From Aurantimonas endophytica (GTDB lineage Bacteria; Pseudomonadota; Alphaproteobacteria; Rhizobiales; Rhizobiaceae), in contig NZ_JACIEM010000001.1 of NCBI RefSeq assembly GCF_014196845.1, forward strand, positions 558,001 through 622,000: a stretch of DNA of 64,000 nucleotides, read 5' to 3'. The notes beneath the pieces are model-generated. The model searched no databases. It saw only the letters and a program-made list of their open reading frames with translations, and was not told where the DNA came from. A program made the position numbers and the translations under genes. Each line of letters begins with the position of its first letter. Within the stretch, counting starts at the first letter, position 1. Positions 1 through 10,028 of this stretch are shown here, piece by piece.

Positions 1-329
1 CCAGCGTCGGCCTGACCGAGGCGAAAGCCAAGGAGGCAGGGCGCGAGGTCAAGGTCGGCCGCTTCCCCTTCAAGGGCAACGGCAAGGCGATCGCGCTTGG
101 CGAGCCGGAAGGACTGGTGAAGACCGTATTCGATGCGAAGACCGGCGAGCTTCTCGGGGCCCACATGGTGGGGGCCGAGGTGACCGAGCTGATCCAGGGC
201 TTCGTCATCGCCATGGGGCTGGAGACCACGGAAGAAGAGCTGTTCCACAGCGTCTTCCCGCACCCGACACTATCGGAAATGATGCACGAGAGCGTGCTCG
301 ATGCCTATGGCCGGGTCATACACATGTGA
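1..329 (+). CDS. lpdA: Dihydrolipoyl dehydrogenase, C-terminal part (5' end outside window)
   Basis: Reading frame open from base 3 to a TGA at 327-329. It encodes the C-terminal dimerisation domain of an E3-type flavoprotein that reoxidises dihydrolipoyl groups of 2-oxoacid dehydrogenase complexes using NAD+. The sequence shows the typical KTGELLGAHMVGAEVTELI stretch, followed by HPTLSEMMHESVLDAYGR near the end; the His-Pro-Thr-Leu-Ser-Glu segment carries the catalytic His-Glu pair of this family. The redox CxxxxC motif and FAD domain lie upstream of the window. Lipoyl synthase follows 420 bases downstream, which fits a lipoate-related neighbourhood. Identity is firm for E3; which dehydrogenase complex it serves cannot be told from this fragment. 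Confidence 0.93.
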   Translation, partial: SVGLTEAKAKEAGREVKVGRFPFKGNGKAIALGEPEGLVKTVFDAKTGELLGAHMVGAEVTELIQGFVIAMGLETTEEELFHSVFPHPTLSEMMHESVLDAYGRVIHM

Positions 330-453
330 TTGCAACAGGCAAAAACGCGATACGCTGCCGTTAGTTGCGTCTGAAAGTTTTATTCTTTTGCGCCTTGTCG
401 AAAGCGCTTTCCGCCCAATTTCCGTGACACGATCATCACAAGAGGACTGAGAC

Positions 454-720
454 ATGGACGTTAACGGAGTGGGCTGGATTGCAGCGATCATCGTCGGCGG
501 TATCGCCGGCTGGCTCGCCGAGCAATTCATGAAGAGCGACATGGGCCTCTTGATGAACATCATCCTCGGCATTGTCGGGGCCGTCGTTCTCAATGCCATC
601 CTCGCCGCGATCGGCGTGTCGCTGGGCTCGGGCTGGATCGCCTACCTCATCACCGGTTTCATCGGTGCCTGCCTGCTGATCTTCATCTTCCGGGCATTCC
701 GCGGTCGCGGCCGCGCCTGA
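454..720 (+). CDS. GlsB/YeaQ/YmgE family small membrane protein
   Basis: An 88-residue, almost entirely hydrophobic protein with about three membrane segments (roughly residues 7-23, 30-54 and 60-80) and a short basic tail (FRGRGRA). The repeated glycine-rich helices (GGIAGWLAEQF, NIILGIVGAVV, ITGFIGACLL) are typical of the transglycosylase-associated (GlsB/YeaQ) family of stress-linked inner-membrane proteins; biochemical function is not established for the family. A good Shine-Dalgarno (AGAGGA) precedes the ATG by about 8 bases. It stands alone between lpdA and lipA. I looked for an EcfG-type general stress promoter in 330-453 and did not see a convincing one. Confidence 0.85.
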   Translation: MDVNGVGWIAAIIVGGIAGWLAEQFMKSDMGLLMNIILGIVGAVVLNAILAAIGVSLGSGWIAYLITGFIGACLLIFIFRAFRGRGRA

Positions 721-749
721 CGTTTGCATCACCGGCACTCCATGGCTAA

Positions 750-1733
750 ATGACGTCCATGGTAACGGTGCTCGATAATCGCCAGCCGGCCGGGGTATTG
801 CCCCGGCCGCGGCATCCCGAAAAAGCCCATCGTCCCGATAACGCGACGATGGTGCCAAAGCCCGACTGGATCCGCGTCAAAGCGCCCACGTCGCAGGGCT
901 ATCACGAGACTCGCGCCATCGCGCGGTCCAACAACCTCGTCACCGTGTGCGAAGAGGCCGGCTGCCCGAATATCGGCGGGTGCTGGGAGAAGAAGCACGC
1001 GACCTTCATGATCATGGGCGGCATCTGCACGCGCGCCTGCTCGTTCTGCAACGTCGCCACCGGGCGCCCGCATGCGCTCGACCAGAGCGAGCCCGAGAGC
1101 GTCGGTCGCGCCGTCGCGGCCATGGGCCTCAACCACGTCGTCATCACTTCCGTCGATCGCGACGATCTTCCCGATGGCGGAGCGGAACACTTCGTCCGCA
1201 CGATCCGCGCCATTCGCGCCGCCGCGCCCGGGACGACGGTCGAGATCCTGACCCCCGACTTCCTGCGCAAACCCGGCGCGCTCGAGACTGTCGTGGCGGC
1301 AAGGCCCGACGTTTTCAACCACAACCTCGAAACCGTGCCGTCGAACTACCTGACGGTGCGACCAGGTGCCCGCTACTTCCACTCGATCCGGCTGCTGCAG
1401 CAGGTAAAGGAACTGGATCCGACGATCTTCACCAAGTCGGGGATCATGGTCGGGCTCGGCGAGGAGCGGAACGAGGTGCTGCAGCTGATGGACGATCTGC
1501 GCTCGGCGGATGTCGACTTCCTCACCATCGGCCAGTATCTGCAGCCGACGAAGAAGCATCACCCGGTGATCCGCTACGTGCCGCCGGAGGAGTTCGCGTC
1601 GTTCGAGACGGTCGCGCTGAGCAAGGGCTTCCTCGTCGTCGCGGCGAGCCCGCTGACCCGTTCGTCGCATCATGCCGGCGAGGATTTCGACCGCCTGAAG
1701 GTTGCCCGGCTCGCCCGCCAGGCGGCCGCCTGA
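750..1733 (+). CDS. lipA: Lipoyl synthase
   Basis: Radical SAM enzyme that inserts two sulfur atoms into protein-bound octanoyl groups to form lipoate. The 327-residue length is normal. Both iron-sulfur sites are visible: the auxiliary cluster cysteines C67, C72 and C78 ([13 protein letters not shown]) and the radical SAM CxxxCxxC at C93, C97 and C100 (CTRACSFC). The C-terminal [10 protein letters not shown] segment carries the conserved serine that closes the auxiliary cluster. The start ATG at 750 is compatible with the usual N-terminal length; an in-frame ATG at 759 is a close alternative. It lies just downstream of lpdA and 24 bases before ratA, a common alphaproteobacterial arrangement. 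Confidence 0.97.
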   Translation: MTSMVTVLDNRQPAGVLPRPRHPEKAHRPDNATMVPKPDWIRVKAPTSQGYHETRAIARSNNLVTVCEEAGCPNIGGCWEKKHATFMIMGGICTRACSFCNVATGRPHALDQSEPESVGRAVAAMGLNHVVITSVDRDDLPDGGAEHFVRTIRAIRAAAPGTTVEILTPDFLRKPGALETVVAARPDVFNHNLETVPSNYLTVRPGARYFHSIRLLQQVKELDPTIFTKSGIMVGLGEERNEVLQLMDDLRSADVDFLTIGQYLQPTKKHHPVIRYVPPEEFASFETVALSKGFLVVAASPLTRSSHHAGEDFDRLKVARLARQAAA

Positions 1734-1757
1734 CCCGTCCCCGCCAGTTCAGAGCCC

Positions 1758-2234
1758 ATGCCCCAACACGAGACCACGCGCCACGTTCGCCATACGCCCG
1801 AGCAGATGTTCGCGCTCGTTGCAGACGTCGAGCGCTATCCGGAGTTCCTGCCGCTCTGCCAGCGCCTGGTCATCCAGTCGGAGCGGGAGAAGGACGGCCG
1901 GAAGCTGCTCGTTGCCGACATGACGGTGGCCTACAAGATGGTCCGCGAGACCTTCACCTCGCAGGTGCTCCTCAAGCCTGACGAACACCAGATCGACGTC
2001 AGCTACATCGACGGGCCGTTCCGCTATCTCGACAACCGCTGGAATTTCCTCCCGGCGGAGGATGGCGGCTGCGACGTGAAGTTCTTCATCGACTACGCCT
2101 TCAAGAGCCGCACGCTGGGACTGCTCATGGGATCGATGTTCGACTTCGCCTTCCGGCGCTTCTCGCAGGCCTTCGAGGAGCGGGCGGACGTGATCTACGG
2201 CCGGCCTACGCCTGAAGCGGTCGCGGCGAGCTAG
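1758..2234 (+). CDS. COQ10/RatA-type START-domain protein
   Basis: A 158-residue protein of the polyketide cyclase/START superfamily, Coq10-RatA branch. The N-terminal pattern VRHTPEQMFALVADVERYPEFLPLC is diagnostic, and the later SYIDGPFRYLDNRWNF and FFIDYAFKSRTLGLLMG segments are typical of the lipid-binding fold. Members bind coenzyme Q and support respiratory electron transfer; the RatA name comes from a proposed ribosome-association effect in E. coli and should be used with care. It follows lipA by 24 bases on the same strand, probably as one transcript. The end converges with pncC with a 4-base overlap at 2231-2234. Confidence 0.88.
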   Translation: MPQHETTRHVRHTPEQMFALVADVERYPEFLPLCQRLVIQSEREKDGRKLLVADMTVAYKMVRETFTSQVLLKPDEHQIDVSYIDGPFRYLDNRWNFLPAEDGGCDVKFFIDYAFKSRTLGLLMGSMFDFAFRRFSQAFEERADVIYGRPTPEAVAAS

Positions 2235-2725
2235 CCGGGCAAGGCTTCCAGCAGCATTTCCAGTGCGACGACGGTGCTCGCTAGCCGAATCGCGGCGCGG
2301 CCTGGGTCGCCGAACAACTCCTTGCGATGGCTGGTGCCGGCCGGCCCGGCGCAGGCGAAGTGGACGAGGCCGACGGGCTTCGTAGCCGAGCCGCCGCCGG
2401 GGCCCGCTATTCCGGTTATAGAGACCGCTACATCGACGCCCGAGCGGCTCCGGGCGCCCTCGGCCATTTCCCGCGCCGTTTCTTCCGACACGGCTCCAAA
2501 TGTGGCCAGCGTCGCCTCGCCGACCCCCAGCATCGCCATCTTCGCCGCATTGGAATAGGTGACGAAGCCACGATCGAACACGACGGACGAGCCGGCAATA
2601 TCGGTGAGGGCGGCCGCCACCATCCCGCCGGTGCAGGATTCGGCTGTCGCGATCGTCCCGTTGGCAGCCGCGTATCGTTCGACGATCGCGGCAACGAGGC
2701 TGCTTTTCGCCGCCTCACCGCTCAC
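2231..2725 (-). CDS. pncC: Nicotinamide-nucleotide amidohydrolase (CinA C-terminal domain protein)
   Basis: A 164-residue stand-alone CinA C-terminal domain, which deamidates nicotinamide mononucleotide in pyridine nucleotide salvage. The hallmark TAESCTGG lies at residues 27-34, with Ser30 in the position of the catalytic serine; [11 protein letters not shown] and KPVGLVHFA are also family motifs. I place the start at the GTG at 2725 because it overlaps the ispDF stop in the arrangement GTGA and gives the usual domain length; longer readings upstream run inside ispDF in another frame. It is translationally coupled to ispDF. The N-terminal molybdopterin-binding-like domain of full CinA is absent, as in many proteobacteria. 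Confidence 0.92.
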   Translation of the reverse strand: MSGEAAKSSLVAAIVERYAAANGTIATAESCTGGMVAAALTDIAGSSVVFDRGFVTYSNAAKMAMLGVGEATLATFGAVSEETAREMAEGARSRSGVDVAVSITGIAGPGGGSATKPVGLVHFACAGPAGTSHRKELFGDPGRAAIRLASTVVALEMLLEALPG

Positions 2726-3951
2726 GCCGACTCTCCGTAGGCGACGCTGGCAGTGGCGATAGCGGCGATTCCCTCGCGACGACCGACGAAACCGATCGCC
2801 TCGTTCGTCGTCGCCTTCACCGACACGCGGTCGAGGGCAAGGCCGGTCATCGCCGCCATCGCCTGCCGCATCGCTTCGCGGTGCGGGGCGATCTTCGGTG
2901 CTTCGCAGATCAGCGAGATGTCGGCATTCATGATCCGCCCGCCTCTGTCGCGGATGATCGCGACGGCCTTCTCGACGAAGATGCGCGACGCCGCGCCGCG
3001 CCATTGCGGATCGCTGGGTGGAAAATGATCGCCGATGTCGCCGGCGCCGCAGGTCGCGAGCAGCGCGTCGGTCAAAGCGTGCAGCCCCACATCCGCATCC
3101 GAGTGTCCGTCGAGCGCGCCGTCATGGGGAATCCGCACGCCGCATAGCGTCACGTGGTCCCCCGCCGTCAGACGGTGCACGTCGTAGCCATTGCCGGTCC
3201 TGACATCGATCATCTGGTGCCTTCTTCTCAGTCGTTCGTCGGCAAGGGCAATATCCCGGGCGGTCGTCAGTTTCACATTGTCGACGGAACCCGCAACGAG
3301 CCGTACCGACATGCCGGCCCATTCGGCGATCGAAGCGTCGTCGGTAAACGCGTCCAGCTCTGCTGCCGCCGCATGGGCAGCGCGAATCGCCGCGAAGGGA
3401 AATCCTTGAGGGGTCTGTGCCGCGTAGAGGTTCTTCCGGTCGACCGTCGTCTCGACCGTATCGTCACCCCGGCTGCGCTTCAGCGTGTCGGCGACCGGGA
3501 TGACCGGAATGGCGCCTGTCACGGCGTCGATGGAAGCCAGCGTCCGGCCGATCAGCGCGGCGTCCACGAAAGGGCGGACCGCGTCATGGATCAGCACGAT
3601 CTCGGGCGCCCCGCGTTCTGCCAGCGCATCCAACGCTAGCCGAACCGACGATTGCCGCGTTGCCCCGCCGTCGACAACCTTCACCTGACTCGACTGCTTG
3701 CCCAGCGCGATGGACAACAGATCCCGGTCGTCGGGATGTACCACGACTGTCACATGGTCGACATCGGGATAGCCGAGAAACATTTCGACCGTATGCCGCA
3801 GCACGGGCACTCCTCCGATCGAGCGATACTGCTTCGGGCCCTCGGCGGAGTGACCCGCCCGTTCGCCTCGTCCCGCGGCTACGATGATTGCTGCGACGCT
3901 CCGTTTCACTGCTGCTGCCTTTCTTTTCGACGAGACCGTCCGATCATTCAT
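2722..3951 (-). CDS. ispDF: Bifunctional IspD/IspF, non-mevalonate isoprenoid pathway
   Basis: A 409-residue fusion of two enzymes of the MEP pathway. Residues 18-245 form the cytidylyltransferase IspD, making CDP-methylerythritol: nucleotide-binding AAGRGERAG (25-33) followed by PKQY, and HDAVRPF (122-128). Residues 247-409 form IspF, the cyclodiphosphate synthase, with metal ligands in GYDVHR (Asp257, His259) and DGHSDADV, and the C-terminal [16 protein letters not shown]. IspE, which acts between these two steps, is elsewhere. The fusion is widespread in alphaproteobacteria and epsilonproteobacteria. The stop overlaps the pncC start by four bases. It is divergent from dusB across about 125 bases. 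Confidence 0.97.
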   Translation of the reverse strand: MNDRTVSSKRKAAAVKRSVAAIIVAAGRGERAGHSAEGPKQYRSIGGVPVLRHTVEMFLGYPDVDHVTVVVHPDDRDLLSIALGKQSSQVKVVDGGATRQSSVRLALDALAERGAPEIVLIHDAVRPFVDAALIGRTLASIDAVTGAIPVIPVADTLKRSRGDDTVETTVDRKNLYAAQTPQGFPFAAIRAAHAAAAELDAFTDDASIAEWAGMSVRLVAGSVDNVKLTTARDIALADERLRRRHQMIDVRTGNGYDVHRLTAGDHVTLCGVRIPHDGALDGHSDADVGLHALTDALLATCGAGDIGDHFPPSDPQWRGAASRIFVEKAVAIIRDRGGRIMNADISLICEAPKIAPHREAMRQAMAAMTGLALDRVSVKATTNEAIGFVGRREGIAAIATASVAYGESA

Positions 3952-4075
3952 CGAACCGACTCATCGCGGTGCAATATGCTTGTCTTTTGAGCATGCCCCG
4001 ATAAGGTACAAATCATTGATGCATGAATCGCCATCTTTTGAAGGCGCACAAGGAATAGGCGGTGAAAGTTCCGGC

Positions 4076-5113
4076 ATGCCCGATCTGCGCGATCCCCTGA
4101 CCATCGGCGAAGCCCGGCTCCGAAACCGCGTACTTCTGGCACCGCTATCCGGCATATCCGACGTGCCGTTCCGCCGGCTCGCCCGCCGGTTCGGCGCCGG
4201 CATGGTCGTATCGGAAATGGGTGCCAGTGGCGAGTTGGTCAAAGGCGACCAGGAAAGCGCAATGCGGGCGATGCGTGACGGCCCCGGCCTTCATGTCGTC
4301 CAACTCGCGGGCCGCGATCCGGCGTGGATGAGCCAGGCTGCCGAACAGCTCTCGGAAGCCGGCGCCGACATCATCGACATCAACATGGGTTGTCCGGCCA
4401 AGAAGGTCGTGGGTGGCCTTTCCGGCTCGGCGCTGATGCGCGAGCCGGACCTGGCGCTCCGGATCGTCGAAGCCACAGTCGCAGGCGCGGGCAGCGTGCC
4501 GGTGACGCTGAAGATGCGGTTGGGCTGGGACCGGTCCACGATGAACGCGCCCGTGCTTGCAGCGCGTGCCGAAGCTGCCGGTGTGCAGGCGATCGTGGTG
4601 CACGGGCGGACCCGGTCGGAATTCTACGAGGGCAGGGCTGACTGGCCTGCCATCGGCGCAGTGCGCGCAGTCGTTGGCGTCCCGGTCATAGCGAATGGCG
4701 ATGTGACCCTTCCGGAAGATCTCGCTCCGATGCTCGCCGCAAGCCGTGCCGACGCCGTCATGGTGGGTCGCGGCAGCCAGGGCCGCCCCTGGCTGCCCGG
4801 AATGCTGGCCGGCGCGATCGGCGAGACCGGGCTGCGCGCTCTGTACCTCGCCGATCTGGTCGAGGAGCACTACGAGGCGATGCTCTCCCATTACGGCGCC
4901 GAGGCCGGTCTTCGTCGCGCCCGCAAGCATCTCGGCTGGTACCTCGATCGGTTCGCGGCGGCTGCGACCGTCGCGCCATCCGACCGGGCTGCGATCCTCG
5001 GCGGCAGCGACACGTCCGCGATCCGGTTGCGACTGCGCCACCTTATCGGCACGACGCAGATTTCCGAGGTGGAACCGGCCTTCCGGCGCCGCCCGCTGCA
5101 GCGGGCGGCCTGA
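4076..5113 (+). CDS. dusB: tRNA-dihydrouridine synthase, DusB type (NifR3)
   Basis: FMN- and NADPH-dependent enzyme reducing uridines in the tRNA D-loop. About 345 residues from the ATG at 4076, which places APLSGISDVPFR at residues 22-33 as expected. The active-site motif DINMGCPAKKV (101-111) contains the catalytic Cys106; VHGRTRSEFYEG and IANGDV follow in normal order. An in-frame ATG at 4019 would add 19 residues without clear homology, so I prefer 4076 with moderate confidence. The old name nifR3 reflects its constant position just upstream of ntrB in rhizobia, seen here with only 3 bases between dusB and ntrB, indicating one operon. Confidence 0.95.
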   Translation: MPDLRDPLTIGEARLRNRVLLAPLSGISDVPFRRLARRFGAGMVVSEMGASGELVKGDQESAMRAMRDGPGLHVVQLAGRDPAWMSQAAEQLSEAGADIIDINMGCPAKKVVGGLSGSALMREPDLALRIVEATVAGAGSVPVTLKMRLGWDRSTMNAPVLAARAEAAGVQAIVVHGRTRSEFYEGRADWPAIGAVRAVVGVPVIANGDVTLPEDLAPMLAASRADAVMVGRGSQGRPWLPGMLAGAIGETGLRALYLADLVEEHYEAMLSHYGAEAGLRRARKHLGWYLDRFAAAATVAPSDRAAILGGSDTSAIRLRLRHLIGTTQISEVEPAFRRRPLQRAA

Positions 5114-5116
5114 CCC

Positions 5117-6259
5117 ATGAACAATGTCTACGAAGTGATGTCGGCGACTGCCGCGCAGATGAAGATTCTGAACGCCCTGCCGCATCCTGTGGTGGTGGTC
5201 GATCGCGACGGCCGCTTCCATTTCGCCAATTCGGACGCCGAACAGTTCTTCTCCGCCGGCATGGCCTATCTCGCGAAGCGGCGCCTGCAGGATTTCGTGC
5301 CCGCCGACAGCCCGCTCTTCGCGCTGATCGAACAGGTCCGCGACGAGAACTCCCGCATCAGCGAGTACCGCGTGGATGTGTCGTCGCCACGGCTTGGTAC
5401 CGAACGGATGGTGGATCTCTACGTCTCGCCTCTGCCCGATGCGCCCGAGCTGGTCGTCGTGATGATCCAGTTGCGGTCGATCGCCGACAAGATGGACCGC
5501 CAGCTCACCCACCGCTCTGCGGCGCGCAGCGTCACCGGGCTGGCGGCGATGCTGGCGCACGAGATCCGCAACCCGCTGTCGGGGATCAAGGGCGCGGCGC
5601 AGCTGCTGGCCACGAATGCCAGCGACGAGGATCGCGGCCTGACGCGGCTGATCCAGGAGGAGAGCGACCGCATCGTCAAGCTGGTCGACCGCATGGAAGT
5701 GTTCTCGGACCAGCGTCCGATCGAGCGCTCGGCGGTCAACATCCATTCGGTGCTCGAGCACGTGAAGACGCTGGGCAAGAACGGCTTCGCCCGCGGTATC
5801 AAGATCAGCGAACTCTATGACCCGTCGCTGCCGCCGGTCTTCGCCAATCGCGACCAGCTGGTGCAGGTGTTCCTCAATCTCCTGAAGAACGCCTCCGAAG
5901 CGGTCCGCGACCGCGAGGACGGCGAGATCAAGCTGATGACGGCGTTCCGCCCGGGCGTGCGGCTCTCCGTGCCCGGCACCAAGGACCGGGTGACGCTGCC
6001 GCTGGAATTCTGCGTCGAGGACAATGGCGACGGCGTGCCGGACGACATCCGCGAATACATCTTCGACCCGTTCGTCACCACCAAGCCCAGCGGCTCGGGC
6101 CTTGGCCTGGCGCTGGTCGCAAAGATCGTCGGGGACCATGGCGGGGTGATCGAATGCGATTCGCAGCCGGGCCACACGGTCTTCCGCATCCTGATGCCGG
6201 CCTGGCGGGAGGAGCTGGGCGAGGGCGAGGCCCGTTACAACTTCGGAAGCGAAGGCTGA
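5117..6259 (+). CDS. ntrB: Nitrogen regulation sensor histidine kinase/phosphatase NtrB
   Basis: A 380-residue cytoplasmic kinase that phosphorylates or dephosphorylates NtrC in response to PII. There is a PAS domain at about residues 15-120 ([19 protein letters not shown]), then the dimerisation helix with His148 in the H-box [20 protein letters not shown], then an ATPase domain with N-box [10 protein letters not shown] and glycine-rich [11 protein letters not shown] and GSGLGLALV. No membrane segments are present. It lies between dusB and ntrC, with 10 bases to the latter. Its PII partner gene, glnB, is about 15 kb away in this window, upstream of glnA, so the core of the nitrogen cascade is visible here. 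Confidence 0.97.
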   Translation: MNNVYEVMSATAAQMKILNALPHPVVVVDRDGRFHFANSDAEQFFSAGMAYLAKRRLQDFVPADSPLFALIEQVRDENSRISEYRVDVSSPRLGTERMVDLYVSPLPDAPELVVVMIQLRSIADKMDRQLTHRSAARSVTGLAAMLAHEIRNPLSGIKGAAQLLATNASDEDRGLTRLIQEESDRIVKLVDRMEVFSDQRPIERSAVNIHSVLEHVKTLGKNGFARGIKISELYDPSLPPVFANRDQLVQVFLNLLKNASEAVRDREDGEIKLMTAFRPGVRLSVPGTKDRVTLPLEFCVEDNGDGVPDDIREYIFDPFVTTKPSGSGLGLALVAKIVGDHGGVIECDSQPGHTVFRILMPAWREELGEGEARYNFGSEG

Positions 6260-6269
6260 GAAAGACAAC

Positions 6270-7712
6270 ATGACCATGCAGATCCTCGTCGCCGACGACG
6301 ACTCCGCGATCCGGACGGTAGTCTCGCAGGCGCTGATGCGCGCCGGCTTCGAGGTCCGCGTCACCTCCAATATCGCGACGCTCTGGCGCTGGATTGCTGC
6401 CGGGGACGGCGACCTCGTCATCACCGACGTCCTGATGCCCGACGGCAACGCCTTCGACACCTTGCCGAAGATCAAGAACTCGCGGCCCGACCTGCCGGTG
6501 GTCGTCATGAGCGCGCAGAACACCTTCATGACGGCGATCAAGGCATCGGAGAAGGGCGCCTACGACTACATTCCCAAGCCCTTCGACCTGACCGAGCTCG
6601 TCTCGATCGTGCGGCGGGCGCTGGCGGAGCCAAAGGGCGGCACGCGTGCCGCGCCCGACGACCTGCAGGAATCGATGCCGCTGGTGGGTCGCTCTCCGGC
6701 CATGCAGGACATCTACCGGGCCCTCGCCCGGATGATGCAGACCGACCTCACCGTGACGATCAGCGGCGAGTCGGGGACCGGCAAGGAACTGGTCGCCCGG
6801 GCGCTCCACGACTACGGACGCCGCCGCAAGGGACCGTTCGTCGCCATCAACATGGCAGCGATCCCGCGTGACCTGATCGAATCCGAGCTCTTCGGCCACG
6901 AGAAGGGTGCCTTCACCGGCGCACAGACCCGCACCAGTGGCCGGTTCGAGCAGGCGGAAGGCGGCACGCTCTTCCTCGACGAGATCGGCGACATGCCTAT
7001 GGAGGCTCAGACCCGGCTGCTGCGCGTGCTCCAGCAGGGCGAATACACGGTCGTGGGTGGCCGTACGCCTATCACCACGGATGTCCGCATCGTCGCCGCG
7101 ACCAACAAGGATCTGCGCCAGCTGATCAGCCGCGGCCTGTTCCGCGAGGATCTGTTCTACCGGCTGAACGTCGTGCCGCTGCGCCTGCCGCCGCTGCGCG
7201 AGCGGATCGAGGATTTGTCGGATCTGGCCCGACATTTCTTCGCCCAGGCCGAGAAGGAGGGCCTGCCCCGCAAGACATTGAGCCAGGGCGCGCTGGACGT
7301 AATGCGGCGCTATCCGTGGCCCGGCAATGTCCGCGAGCTAGAGAATCTGATCCGCCGTCTGTCGGCACTTTATCCGCAGGACGAAATCTCGGCCGAACTG
7401 GTCGAGCACGAGCTCAACAACGACAGTGCTCGCTCGCCGGGCATCGAGTCGGATGGCGGCAAGCCTGTGGAGCTGAACGCGTCGGTGGAGCGCTATCTGT
7501 CGGACTATTTCGCCTCGTTCGGCGACGACCTGCCGCCGCCCGGGCTCCACGGTCGCATTCTGCGCGAAGTGGAATATCCACTGATCGCCGCAGCGCTGGC
7601 AGCGACCCGCGGCAATCAGGTCAAGGCGGCTGATCTGCTCGGCGTCAACCGTAACACGCTGCGCAAAAAAATCCGTGACCTCGACATTTCCGTGATCCGC
7701 TCGATAAGATGA
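6270..7712 (+). CDS. ntrC: Nitrogen regulation response regulator NtrC, sigma54 activator
   Basis: A 480-residue enhancer-binding protein. Receiver domain: acidic pair at residues 10-11, phospho-acceptor Asp53 (ITDVLMPDG) and Lys103. The central AAA+ domain has Walker A GESGTGKE (166-173) and the sigma54-contact loop GAFTGA (213-218), then Walker [12 protein letters not shown]. The C-terminal Fis-type helix-turn-helix is visible in [19 protein letters not shown] and [12 protein letters not shown]. All features for sigma54 activation are intact, in contrast with NtrX encoded 2.3 kb downstream. It probably activates the glnB-glnA promoter described at 22010-22025. Confidence 0.98.
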   Translation: MTMQILVADDDSAIRTVVSQALMRAGFEVRVTSNIATLWRWIAAGDGDLVITDVLMPDGNAFDTLPKIKNSRPDLPVVVMSAQNTFMTAIKASEKGAYDYIPKPFDLTELVSIVRRALAEPKGGTRAAPDDLQESMPLVGRSPAMQDIYRALARMMQTDLTVTISGESGTGKELVARALHDYGRRRKGPFVAINMAAIPRDLIESELFGHEKGAFTGAQTRTSGRFEQAEGGTLFLDEIGDMPMEAQTRLLRVLQQGEYTVVGGRTPITTDVRIVAATNKDLRQLISRGLFREDLFYRLNVVPLRLPPLRERIEDLSDLARHFFAQAEKEGLPRKTLSQGALDVMRRYPWPGNVRELENLIRRLSALYPQDEISAELVEHELNNDSARSPGIESDGGKPVELNASVERYLSDYFASFGDDLPPPGLHGRILREVEYPLIAAALAATRGNQVKAADLLGVNRNTLRKKIRDLDISVIRSIR

Positions 7713-7787
7713 TGCAATAAAGCAGCGCTCGTTGCAGTTTGGACACATTCTGTTGCTGTGTGGCAACGGGCCTATCAAACGCAGCGG

Positions 7788-10010
7788 ATGATGACGTCGC
7801 AACCGATCCAGTCAGACCACGAGGTGCCGTTCCTGCTCGAGCGGCGGCGCTTCATGCTGGTGCCCGGCCTACTGGCGGTCGTGGGCGCGCTGGTGACCGG
7901 CGCGATCTCGTTCGTCGTCCTGATGGGCCTGACGCCGATCGAGCCGAGCGACACGATCGTGACGATCGCCACGATCGTCAACAGCGCTTTCGTGCTGCTG
8001 TTGTGCGTGCTCATCGGACGCGAAGTCCTGCGGATGGTCCGGGCCCGGCGGCAGGGCAAGGCGGCGTCTCGGCTGCATGTGCGCATCGTCCTGCTGTTCT
8101 CGATCGTCGCAGCGCTTCCGGCGCTGCTCGTGGCGATCGTGGCGGGCATCACGCTGGATCTCGGGCTCGACCGCTGGTTCGAGATCCGCACCCGCACCAT
8201 CGTCGAATCCTCGATCAGCGTCGCCCGCGCCTATGTCAACGAGAACGCACGCAACCTGCAGGGCTCCACGCTTTCCATGGCCTACGACCTGGACCAGCAG
8301 CGGCGGCTCTACGACCTTGACCGGACCGGCTTCCAGCAGCTGATGACCGAGCAGGCGAGGGGACGTTCGCTGCTCGGAGCGCAGTTGCTGAGACCGGACG
8401 GAACGCCGTTTCTTGCGGCCCAGGTCGAGGTCGACCGACCCTTGCCGGTGCCCCCCGAGGATGCCCTCGCACAAGCTGCCGACGGAAATCTGGTGTTCAT
8501 CCCGCCGGGGGTCACCAATCTCGTCGGGGCGATCATCCAGCTGCGGCAGATCTCCGACGCCTATCTCTACACGGTGCGGGCCGTCGACCCGGAGGTGATT
8601 GCGGCCCTCCGGCTGATGGAAGAGCGATCGGCGGAGTATTCCAGCCTCCAGTCGAACCGATTCGGCCTGCAGGTCGCCTTCGCGATCCTCTATCTCGGGA
8701 TCATGCTCATCGTGCTCTTGTCGGCAATCTGGACCGGCATCGGCGTCGCCGACCGGCTGGTGCGCCCGATCCGTCTCCTGATGAGCGCCGCGGACGAGGT
8801 CAGCGAAGGCAATCTCGCCGTCTCGGTCCCCGTGCGGGTCTCCGACGGCGACGTCGGCTCGCTGTCGAACACCTTTAACAACATGATCCTGCAGCTGCGC
8901 AGCCAGCGCTCGGAACTGGTCCATGCGAAGGACGTGATCGACGAACGGCGGCGCTTCATCGAGGCGGTGCTGTCCGGCGTCACCGTCGGTGTCATCGGCG
9001 TCGAACGCGACGGCACGGTGTCGATGCTGAACCCGTCGGCCCAGCGCATCCTCGCCGTCGAATCGGAACGGATCGTCGGACGCCGGCTGGTCGACATCTT
9101 CCCCGAGATCGGCCAGATCCACCGCGCCGCCACGACGTCGCATCGGCAGGAATACCAGGAAGAGGTGAAGCTGCGGATCCGCCAGCGCGAGCGCGCGCTC
9201 GCGGTCCGGATCACCTCGTCGGAGGAGGCGGAGGGCGCCCAGTCGAGCGTCGTCACGATCGATGACATCACCGATCTGGTCGATGCCCAGCGGACGTCGG
9301 CCTGGGCGGACGTGGCACGCCGCATCGCGCACGAGATAAAGAATCCGCTGACCCCGATCCAGCTTTCCGCCGAGCGGATCCGCCGCCGCTACGGCAAGCG
9401 CGTGGAGGACGATCGCGAAGTCTTCGACCGCTGCATCGAGACGATCATCCGGCAGGTCTCCGACATCGGCCGGATGGTCGACGAGTTCTCGACCTTCGCG
9501 CGGATGCCGAAGCCGCGGATGGAGACCATCGATCTGCGCGAGGCCCTGCGGGAAGCGGTGTTCATGCGCGAAATGGGCGATCACGGCATCGACTTCGCGG
9601 CCGAGATTCCCACCGAGCCGATGCTCGGCGCCTACGACATCCGCCTGTTGTCGCAGGCCTTCGGCAATCTCGTGAAGAATGCCGTGGAGTCGCTTGAAGC
9701 CGCCGGGACAAGCGGTGGCAAGATCACCATCAGGGCCGAAGCCGGCACCGACCGGCACAGGATCGACATCATCGACAACGGCCGCGGTTTTCCGACCGAG
9801 GATCGAGATCGGCTGCTCGAACCCTACATGACCACGCGCGAGAAGGGCACGGGCCTTGGCCTGGCGATCGTGCGCAAGATTATCGAAGACCATGGCGGCA
9901 CCATCGCGCTGGACGATGCTCCCGACCAGCCGCACGGCGCCATGGTTCGCATCACTCTGCCCGCCGCTCCGCCTTCGGAGAAGGATGGGCGGCATGGGGA
10001 CGGAGCGTAG
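7788..10010 (+). CDS. ntrY: Membrane sensor histidine kinase NtrY
   Basis: About 740 residues from the ATG at 7788; a GTG at 7758 would add 10 residues. It is the membrane-bound kinase partner of NtrX, connected in alphaproteobacteria with nitrogen, redox and envelope responses. Order of parts: about three N-terminal membrane segments in the first 120 residues, a periplasmic region, another membrane segment (IMLIVLLSAIWTGIGVA), a HAMP domain (RLVRPIRLLMSAADEVSEGNL), a PAS domain (AVLSGVTVGVIGVERDG), a kinase core with His515 in the H-box RIAHEIKNPLTPIQLSAERI, and an ATPase domain ending GTGLGLAIV. It is followed by ntrX after 18 bases. Confidence 0.95.
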   Translation: MMTSQPIQSDHEVPFLLERRRFMLVPGLLAVVGALVTGAISFVVLMGLTPIEPSDTIVTIATIVNSAFVLLLCVLIGREVLRMVRARRQGKAASRLHVRIVLLFSIVAALPALLVAIVAGITLDLGLDRWFEIRTRTIVESSISVARAYVNENARNLQGSTLSMAYDLDQQRRLYDLDRTGFQQLMTEQARGRSLLGAQLLRPDGTPFLAAQVEVDRPLPVPPEDALAQAADGNLVFIPPGVTNLVGAIIQLRQISDAYLYTVRAVDPEVIAALRLMEERSAEYSSLQSNRFGLQVAFAILYLGIMLIVLLSAIWTGIGVADRLVRPIRLLMSAADEVSEGNLAVSVPVRVSDGDVGSLSNTFNNMILQLRSQRSELVHAKDVIDERRRFIEAVLSGVTVGVIGVERDGTVSMLNPSAQRILAVESERIVGRRLVDIFPEIGQIHRAATTSHRQEYQEEVKLRIRQRERALAVRITSSEEAEGAQSSVVTIDDITDLVDAQRTSAWADVARRIAHEIKNPLTPIQLSAERIRRRYGKRVEDDREVFDRCIETIIRQVSDIGRMVDEFSTFARMPKPRMETIDLREALREAVFMREMGDHGIDFAAEIPTEPMLGAYDIRLLSQAFGNLVKNAVESLEAAGTSGGKITIRAEAGTDRHRIDIIDNGRGFPTEDRDRLLEPYMTTREKGTGLGLAIVRKIIEDHGGTIALDDAPDQPHGAMVRITLPAAPPSEKDGRHGDGA

Positions 10011-10028
10011 AAAGGACTGGTGAGACCA